DNA from: Nitrospira sp. UBA6909
Lineage (GTDB): Bacteria > Nitrospirota > Nitrospiria > Nitrospirales > Nitrospiraceae
Assembly: GCA_002451055.1 (NCBI GenBank)
Contig: DKBD01000121.1
Location: 3,426 to 16,698 of the forward strand
Length of the DNA: 13,273 bases
Direction of reading: 5' to 3'
This document shows positions 9,250 to 13,273 of this stretch, piece after piece. The notes under the pieces are model-generated. The model was not told where the DNA came from. It searched no databases and was given only the letters and a program-made list of their open reading frames with translations. The position numbers were made by a program, and so were the translations under genes. Position 1 is the first letter of the stretch, and each line of letters opens with the position of its first letter.

Positions 9250-9315
9250 GCGTATATCTCTTATTCATGGCATATATTAACTATATTCAGTAACCTATCC
9301 GCAAGGAGCTTATTC

Positions 9316-10194
9316 GTGGATATTGCGCTCACCATCAGGAATCGGCTGAAAGAATTGGGGCTGGGGCAGCGGGATCTTGCACGTGCCGCCCACGTGACCG
9401 AATCGTATATCTCACAGTTGCTTACACAGAAAAAACTCCCGCCGGCGCCGAACCGGACCGATATGTACGAGAAGATCGGACGAGCACTGAAGTTGCCACA
9501 TGGAGAACTTGCCAAACTCGCCGATCAACAGCGGCGCGAACAACTCAGGAAGCGACTGGGAGACCAGCCGGCCCCCTTGCTGTCCAACGTGCGGGACTTG
9601 ATCCTCCGCAAGTGTGATCCAGGGAAAGCCCGTCAAATCCGTGCCATCTTTGAGAAACAACCATTCGGAGAACTCGAGCGATTCGTCACGCAGAAGCTGC
9701 TGGGCGTCGTGAAAGGTGTGGCTCGGCAAGAACTCGACAATCCTACGTGGGTGCGACAGGTGGCTCGACTGAGCAAGAAGAGTTACCCTCAGATGCGAGT
9801 CACCGTGCTAAAGTTCCTGGATACGACCATCTTCGACCTCTCGAATGAGAACTGCATCGCATTCCTCGATCCGCTGATCGAATCCTGGGATATCGATCTT
9901 GCCACCTTTTGCATTGAGATTGTCTTGAACCGCCGGGTGGCGCCAGGACACCACAAAACGTTCGAGTTCATGGAGAGAGCGCCGAAGAAAACTTCAGGGG
10001 AAGAGCCTGGACTGAAGGAATTTTTCCAAGACCCCTTACTGAGTGGGGATGTGACCGAGGAGGAACGCGCCTTTCTGCGCTCGCTGACGTTCGAAAACAA
10101 ACGACCGACTCCGCTCTACTATTACCGCGAGGTTCAGAATCTCAGGGACCCACTGCATTTTCTGGCCCCCAATAGGAGCCGTTCGGCGAGGTAA
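9316..10194 (+). CDS. XRE-family helix-turn-helix regulator with an unrecognised C-terminal region
   Basis: DNA-binding regulator of 292 residues. The start is GTG 9316, with AAGGAG seven bases upstream. Residues 5-70 form a lambda-repressor-like domain: helix 2 is QRDLARAAHV and the recognition helix is TESYISQLLTQKK (28-40). A Pro-rich turn (LPPAPNRTD) and two helices ending in HGELAKLAD complete it. From about residue 95 onward I recognise no domain. That part is soluble, mixed charged and helical, without membrane segments, a LexA/CI-type Ser-Lys peptidase motif or an HExxH metallopeptidase motif. Its length is well above simple XRE repressors, so the extra 200 residues may sense a ligand or partner. 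It is the only plus-strand gene here, stands alone, and is preceded by a promoter with a palindrome. It converges on a small membrane-peptide gene 18 bases beyond its stop. Confidence 0.88.
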   Translation: MDIALTIRNRLKELGLGQRDLARAAHVTESYISQLLTQKKLPPAPNRTDMYEKIGRALKLPHGELAKLADQQRREQLRKRLGDQPAPLLSNVRDLILRKCDPGKARQIRAIFEKQPFGELERFVTQKLLGVVKGVARQELDNPTWVRQVARLSKKSYPQMRVTVLKFLDTTIFDLSNENCIAFLDPLIESWDIDLATFCIEIVLNRRVAPGHHKTFEFMERAPKKTSGEEPGLKEFFQDPLLSGDVTEEERAFLRSLTFENKRPTPLYYYREVQNLRDPLHFLAPNRSRSAR

Positions 10195-10212
10195 CTACGG
10201 AGGTACATCTTG

Positions 10213-10311
10213 TTACTCTGTGAGTATATATCCCACATACAGAACAGCCGCCCAGGCAATCACATACGAGAGCAGGACGAGCTCCCATCCCCTATCACGC
10301 CATACACTCAT
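10213..10311 (-). CDS. One-helix membrane peptide (32 residues)
   Basis: A 32-codon frame from ATG 10311 to TAA, preceded by a strong ribosome site (GGGAGG, five bases before the ATG). Residues 1-9 are polar and charged (MSVWRDRGW), residues 10-29 form one membrane helix (ELVLLSYVIAWAAVLYVGYI), and the tail is only LTE. The size and shape recall CcmD-like helper peptides, but no cytochrome c maturation gene is nearby and the resemblance is only in topology. It ends 18 bases from the stop of the XRE regulator, in the convergent orientation. Confidence 0.62.
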   Translation of the reverse strand: MSVWRDRGWELVLLSYVIAWAAVLYVGYILTE

Positions 10312-10647
10312 GACTTCCTCCCACCATCCAGCAACAGCGCTTATGTGCTAACCAAACTGCCACATCAGAACATGGCCTTTGCTCTTGAGTTTCTCATGAA
10401 ACGACCTGCCCCACATGTGGCCCACGCCATCGACATCCGTCTCGACTAGTAACCGGGTGTGCTATCAATCCAGGATGTCTGCGACAACACGGTGTTCGAC
10501 AACCGTGCCATCCTACTCGGTAAAACAGCCCACCTACCCGTATCGATAATTGTCCGGACCATGGCCATTATCAGGAAACCCGCCTACCATCATCCCCCAA
10601 GCCCTCGCTCTCATCCCGCGCTCTCACTCATTCCAACGGCAAGCTCT
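10312..10647. other. Stretch without a supported gene
   Basis: Several short open frames exist on both strands, but none has a good ribosome site or recognisable content. A minus-strand frame that ends near 10348 reads like protein over about 35 codons (VDGVGHMWGRSFHEKLKSKG), yet begins behind adjacent stops with no suitable start. It could be a gene remnant. No terminator hairpin with a T-tract is visible. Confidence 0.35.
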
Positions 10648-10860
10648 TTATTTCGCCTTTGCTTTTCCAAGCGTGACCGGAGGGGATCCGGGAACGCGCG
10701 CGCGGTTCCGAACCGGAGAACAATGGTTCACTCGATTGGCCTCTATCCCAGGATCCGTCGTCGCACCACAGAGCAAACACCGCCATCCAGGCACCGATGG
10801 TTGCCCCAGATCCCTCATTTGTACGGGGACCATGAGACCTTGGCAACGTTGACAGTGCAT
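10648..10860 (-). CDS. Small zinc-ribbon protein (70 residues)
   Basis: The N-terminal half is a compact zinc ribbon. C3-x2-C6 (MHCQRCQGLM) and C28-x2-C31 (GWRCLLCG) are separated by 21 residues, as expected for one Zn2+ held by four cysteines. The segment around DPGIEANR closes the fold. Residues 45-70 are basic and Pro-rich, probably disordered, and could contact nucleic acid. I associate short proteins with this MxCxRCxGLM...GWRCLxCG...DPxIxANR pattern with Nitrospira genomes, from memory; their function is not known. ATG 10860 follows GGAGAG with a six-base gap. It lies downstream of the NuoI-like gene on the same strand. A longer frame antisense to it lacks such features. Confidence 0.75.
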   Translation of the reverse strand: MHCQRCQGLMVPVQMRDLGQPSVPGWRCLLCGATTDPGIEANRVNHCSPVRNRARVPGSPPVTLGKAKAK

Positions 10861-10880
10861 AATGTCTCTCCAGACTCTCT

Positions 10881-10997
10881 CTACAATACCCTTCTCAAGG
10901 TCCCGTTCCAGATAAGGGACACATATATGGAATCAGATGAACTTCGATAGCACCAAAGCCGCCACACCTCAGCGATAAAAGCCACCGGTCTGATCAC
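10881..10997 (-). CDS. Possible 38-residue ORF directly after the NuoI-like gene
   Basis: A 38-codon frame from GTG 10997 to TAG. Its strongest support is the near-perfect ribosome site AAGGAGG, six bases upstream, which begins immediately after the NuoI stop. The protein (MIRPVAFIAEVWRLWCYR, then a Ser-rich part and a basic end) matches nothing I know, and in particular does not resemble NuoJ, which normally follows NuoI. It ends 20 bases before the zinc-ribbon gene. It could be a real small gene, or a ribosome site left from a lost downstream gene. Confidence 0.3.
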   Translation of the reverse strand: MIRPVAFIAEVWRLWCYRSSSDSIYVSLIWNGTLRRVL

Positions 10998-11011
10998 GGC
11001 AGGCCTCCTTC

Positions 11012-11434
11012 CTAGAGACTAGCAACTTTAGGTGGGTGGTTCGATGCGGCAACGTTGAAGAACGCCAGATTCAGGTGCTGATACTCTAGTCGTTTATCAC
11101 GTGCCTGAAACGTGCGATCCCCGATCGCCAACAGTTGCTCCTTATTGAGGAGCAAGTTCCGTTTGTCATATACCGCCCATTCATATTCCCGTGTCATCGC
11201 AAGGGCATCAACCGGGCAGGCTTGAACGCATAACCCGCAAAACAAACACCGCGTCATGTCCATTGTATACTCTCGCGCATATCGCTTCGTCGGTTCGCCT
11301 GGCACCTCGGCGCTCACCACCGCAATGACGCGAGAAGGACAGGCGGCCTCACAGAGATCGCAGCCGACGCACTTCTCGGTTCCATCGTCATAACGCAGCA
11401 AGGCCAACATGCCGCGATAATTATCCGGCAACAC
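11012..11434 (-). CDS. nuoI: NuoI-like 2x[4Fe-4S] ferredoxin subunit of complex I, N-terminus disrupted
   Basis: In complex I, NuoI carries clusters N6a and N6b, which pass electrons from NADH or ferredoxin towards quinone on the cytoplasmic side. Counting from GTG 11434, both cluster motifs are intact: CVGCDLCEAACP and CLFCGLCVQACP, each CxxCxxCxxxCP. Between and after them come typical family segments (ITLQYPHEK just upstream in frame, RGMLALLRYDDG, FEW-like YEWAVYDKRNL, NKEQLLAIGDR). The C-terminus is complete, ending in TAG at 11014-11012. The usual N-terminal membrane-contacting helix is missing from this frame: reading back in frame meets a TGA at 11500-11498. GTG 11434 has no clear ribosome site, so it is a default start, not a supported one. 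No other nuo gene lies in the window. It overlaps psiE through its apparent original start. It could be non-functional. Confidence 0.85.
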   Translation of the reverse strand: MLPDNYRGMLALLRYDDGTEKCVGCDLCEAACPSRVIAVVSAEVPGEPTKRYAREYTMDMTRCLFCGLCVQACPVDALAMTREYEWAVYDKRNLLLNKEQLLAIGDRTFQARDKRLEYQHLNLAFFNVAASNHPPKVASL

Positions 11435-11572
11435 CCGCTTCTCATGCGGATACTGAAGGGTGATCGGCTTATAGTCGACTTCATTCCCACCGCAATCTCA
11501 TACGAAGGTGATCAGCTTGATCCATGCCGTGAATCCGCTGTAGCACCGTGACAATTTCCCTCTCAGCCTCAT
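11435..11572 (-). pseudogene. nuoI: Frame-broken 5' end of the NuoI-like gene
   Basis: ATG 11572 overlaps the psiE stop as ATGA and is in frame with the NuoI body. It opens 24 codons (ending WIKLITFV) before the TGA at 11500-11498. If the G at 11503 is skipped, the next bases read F-Y-E-I-A-V-G-M-K-S-T (11506-11473), which resembles the expected NuoI N-terminal helix. A second shift near 11473 is then needed to reach YKPITLQYP in the body frame, and about four residues usual between these parts appear to be missing. This fits a one-base insertion plus a small deletion, either true decay or a sequence error. Confidence 0.65.
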
Positions 11573-12186
11573 ACGTATTCCTTCTTGAACCCGATGAGCT
11601 GTCTGTCGCTCTCTCGTGGACACGACCATGCCCGCTCGCCCCTTGGAGCAGTGAGATGATCCGTTTCAGTCCGTTCAATCCTGGCTGGCGGAGCAGTTCG
11701 ATGTGAAAGATATATCGCAAGAATCAGGATCACCACGACGAGCACATTCGCCCCAAGTTCCATGAGATAACGGTTGAACACGACATCGGTCAGTTCTTCC
11801 ATGTAGGACACTTGGGCTCCGGTTGTCAGGATACGCCGGGTTGAGGCGATCACACAGATATATAAGAATGGCTCCAAGGTAATCACTTTGGTCTTGAGAA
11901 AATTGATGGTGGTCCTGAACAGCTCCAAGAGAATGATTACCAGCAAGAGATCATGCACCAACCCAAGAACTGCGGGCACTGCATCCACCCCCACGCCGAT
12001 CGCGAAGACATACCAAGCCCGGACAAAGAGCACCATGCTGATCGCCAAGAAACTCAGGCCGGTCGTGAAGTACCCCAGTCCGTCCAGGGCTTCCATCACG
12101 CCGATCGTCCGGTCGCCCAGGACATTATCGAAGCACGCCCATCGGGTGGTCGGGCTATGCCTGGGCGTTACGACTGATCTCTCCAT
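11569..12186 (-). CDS. psiE: PsiE-family (phosphate-starvation-inducible) membrane protein
   Basis: Integral membrane protein of 205 residues. Four hydrophobic segments lie near 40-62, 70-90, 103-118 and 145-161. The stretch over 78-124 (LVHDLLLVIILLELFRTTIN, then EPFLYICVIASTRRILT) is the conserved core of the PsiE family: an acidic-rich helix, a loop, then a helix ending in Arg-Arg. The family is induced by phosphate starvation in enteric bacteria, but its biochemical role is unknown. The polar tail after 162 is longer than usual. ATG 12186 has AGAGGAG five bases upstream. ATG 12210 (eight residues more) also has an AGGA and cannot be excluded. The stop overlaps the apparent start of the NuoI-like gene by ATGA, so the two were probably translationally coupled. 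No Pho box is evident. Confidence 0.78.
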   Translation of the reverse strand: MERSVVTPRHSPTTRWACFDNVLGDRTIGVMEALDGLGYFTTGLSFLAISMVLFVRAWYVFAIGVGVDAVPAVLGLVHDLLLVIILLELFRTTINFLKTKVITLEPFLYICVIASTRRILTTGAQVSYMEELTDVVFNRYLMELGANVLVVVILILAIYLSHRTAPPARIERTETDHLTAPRGERAWSCPRESDRQLIGFKKEYV

Positions 12187-12324
12187 CACTGCTCCTCTGG
12201 TGTCCTGCATGGCATCCTGTCCTCACAAACCACGGGCGACTGCCTTGTCATGGGCAAACGTCCCTTTGAGCCATACATGTGACACGTACGTTCAAGCGCG
12301 TCCGCCAGGCTAGGTGACCGATCA

Positions 12325-12420
12325 ATTCCGTCTATCTTCTTGTTCCTCGGGGAGCGAGGCCCAAATCGTGATGCCCCACAAGAGCGCGACAATCGTCAGC
12401 AAACTGTAGATCTGATACAT
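12325..12420 (-). CDS. One-helix membrane peptide (31 residues)
   Basis: A 31-codon frame from ATG 12420 to TGA. Residues 1-5 are short and polar, residues 5-23 form one membrane helix (YSLLTIVALLWGITIWASL), and the end is strongly charged (PEEQEDRRN). A short start, single helix and charged tail are typical of genuine small membrane proteins. The region upstream of the ATG (GAGGTGGGAAGC) contains a GAGG at eight bases. It lies between the secreted two-cysteine protein and psiE, all on the same strand, 138 bases ahead of psiE. The function is unknown; such peptides often stabilise or tune a larger membrane partner. Confidence 0.6.
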
Positions 12421-12519
12421 GCTTCCCACCTCGCATTTGACAAATACAAATTAGCTATCGTTTACTTCTTGTCATCAATCGCAGCATTCATGCTGTTCGA
12501 ACCTCGTTGGATAACCGCT

Positions 12520-12825
12520 TCAGAATTGCGGTGCTGACCGGATCGCTTTCCTCGACCCCTCTTCACTTGCACAGCTCTGCTCAGCCAACATGCGTTGTCC
12601 CACGCTGGCCAAGTCCGGAATTCTGGCCCTGCAAGCCTTAAGCGTATCCTCGGCTGCACCTGATGCTATGAGGCCCACCTCTGCTAATGGAGATGCAGAA
12701 TCCATGACCTCTTCCACAAGCGGATCTGCGGCATAAGCAGGTTGACTTGAGCTTAGTGCCAAGATCGAGAGCAGCATAATCATCAAAACCTCAGCCGCAT
12801 ATTTTGGAATGGTCCTCTTCATCAT
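12520..12825 (-). CDS. Secreted small protein with two cysteines (101 residues)
   Basis: The N-terminus is a clear Sec signal peptide: MMKRTIPK, then a hydrophobic core (VLMIMLLSILALSSS) and an AxA cleavage site, PAYA before AD, after residue 32. The mature part is about 69 residues, mostly helical and acidic, with C65 and C85 placed to form a disulfide in the periplasm. The segment ACRARIP...ASVGQRMLAEQSC resembles short exported proteins I associate with Nitrospira genomes, whose function is unknown. ATG 12825 has GAGGAGG five bases upstream; the in-frame extension to 12957 lacks a ribosome site and would bury the signal peptide. It lies downstream of a candidate promoter at 13115-13087 and may be the first gene of the series leading to psiE. 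Confidence 0.75.
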   Translation of the reverse strand: MMKRTIPKYAAEVLMIMLLSILALSSSQPAYAADPLVEEVMDSASPLAEVGLIASGAAEDTLKACRARIPDLASVGQRMLAEQSCASEEGSRKAIRSAPQF

Positions 12826-13086
12826 GGCTACCTCCTCATGTCTCTTTTGAGACCTACCCTCACACACCCTCGAGCGGAACGCATGTGACCTCGTGACATC
12901 GCATAAGCACTGAATGGGCGCAAAAGACACGAAGTCCGTGGAATTCGGCATTCGCATGTAGCACCTCTTGTTCCTGATGAGACGTACTGTTTCGAAGAGG
13001 TTTCGGAGACTGAGGAATCAGACGCGCAGGAAGGATGGGAGCGCGAGAGATAGGACAGTCGACGTCGCTATAAACGTCATATATTC
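12826..13086. other. Leader region upstream of the secreted-protein gene
   Basis: No gene is supported. A 20-codon frame from ATG 13080 (MTFIATSTVLSLALPSFLRV) looks superficially like a signal sequence but lacks a ribosome site. A plus-strand frame over 12968-13189 is Arg-rich, starts at a TTG without a ribosome site, and crosses both the candidate promoter and the end of the upstream gene, so I do not accept it. Confidence 0.35.
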
Positions 13087-13115
13087 ACGTTACAGGCCGC
13101 TATCTTTGCTGTCAA
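13087..13115 (-). promoter_or_regulatory. Candidate sigma70 promoter for the secreted-protein/psiE series
   Basis: On the minus strand TTGACA (13115-13110) is a perfect -35 box, followed after exactly 17 bases by TAACGT (13092-13087), which matches the -10 consensus at only three positions (T, A and the last T). It lies in the gap between the end of the upstream gene and the secreted-protein start, leaving a leader of about 250 bases. Confidence 0.35.
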
Positions 13116-13166
13116 TGCGGCCAAGCGCGGAAAGCCGTGTAACACCATGGTACGTCAGGGCAATAT

Positions 13167-13273
13167 TTATTTCTTCCCCCACTTGTTAGGGCAGGGAGGT
13201 GGTCTGATCATTTTCACCTCGGTGCCAATAGCGCGTGCCAGTCGTGACCCAGAAAAATGATACTGGATGGAAC
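13167..13273 (-). CDS. C-terminal tail of an unidentified gene, 5' end beyond the window
   Basis: The last 34 codons of a frame that enters from the right edge and ends in TAA at 13169-13167. The residues look protein-like (SGSRLARAIGTEVKMIRPPP) and end in a basic, Pro-rich tail with one Cys (CPNKWGKK). Thirty-four residues are too few to name a family. An internal ATG at position 21 of the visible part is preceded by GAGGTGAAA, so a 14-residue micro-ORF is the alternative reading. Confidence 0.4.
   Translation of the reverse strand, partial: SIQYHFSGSRLARAIGTEVKMIRPPPCPNKWGKK

Noticed and set aside
9261..9729. Minus-strand frames opposite the start of the XRE regulator.
   Set aside because: They are antisense to a clear helix-turn-helix gene that has its own promoter and ribosome site.
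10459..10950. A 163-codon plus-strand frame.
   Set aside because: It lies antisense to the zinc-ribbon gene, has no ribosome site or recognisable domain, and its composition is typical of a shadow frame.
12186..12392. A 68-codon minus-strand frame between the 31-aa peptide and psiE.
   Set aside because: It overlaps the better-supported membrane peptide in another frame, has no ribosome site and no recognisable content.
12482..12502. Adjacent inverted repeats CAGCAT/ATGCTG and GTTCGAAC downstream of the secreted-protein gene.
   Set aside because: The stems are short, the loop is only two bases and no T-tract follows on either strand, so this is not a convincing terminator.
13205..13245. A minus-strand TGGCACG-like element resembling a sigma54 promoter.
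   Set aside because: The GC of the -12 element is two bases out of place relative to the fixed GG-N10-GC spacing, and it lies inside a probable coding tail.

Overview
This window looks like chromosomal DNA from a Nitrospira-like (Nitrospirota) bacterium. That placement is an inference. It rests on the wording of the NuoI-like ferredoxin, on a small two-CxxC zinc-ribbon protein, and on a secreted two-cysteine protein of a kind I associate with Nitrospira genomes. No rRNA, tRNA, CRISPR array or insertion sequence was seen. Every gene I accept is on the minus strand except one regulator.

Layout. Positions 1-7376 (minus) hold 2,458 uninterrupted codons of a giant cyclic beta-1,2-glucan synthase (NdvB/ChvB type). 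I read every codon in frame. The C-terminal glycoside-phosphorylase barrel runs off the left edge. Positions 7377-8930 hold a gene-poor stretch, then small minus-strand genes: two unrecognised helical proteins (67 and 122 aa), a downstream frame that appears to be split by a frameshift, and a possible 28-aa membrane peptide. Around 9205-9300 an AT-rich island carries a sigma70-like promoter and a palindrome in front of the only plus-strand gene, an XRE-type regulator (9316-10194).

From the right edge back towards 10213 is a second minus-strand series: the C-terminal tail of an unknown gene, a candidate promoter, a secreted two-cysteine protein, a 31-aa one-helix membrane peptide, a PsiE-family membrane protein, a NuoI-like 2x[4Fe-4S] protein with a damaged 5' end, a possible 38-aa ORF, a 70-aa zinc-ribbon protein and a 32-aa one-helix membrane peptide. 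This last gene converges on the regulator.

How it may fit together (inference). The glucan synthase makes osmoregulated periplasmic glucan. PsiE, the secreted protein and the tiny membrane peptides suggest an envelope or stress theme. NuoI is out of place, because no other complex I gene is present. Its start overlaps the psiE stop by ATGA, but an in-frame TGA follows after 24 codons, and the expected N-terminal residues appear in the +1 frame. This is either a decayed paralogue or a sequence error. I do not see a clearly new defence or mobile system. The best leads are the broken nuoI, the tiny membrane peptides, and the regulator with its palindrome.
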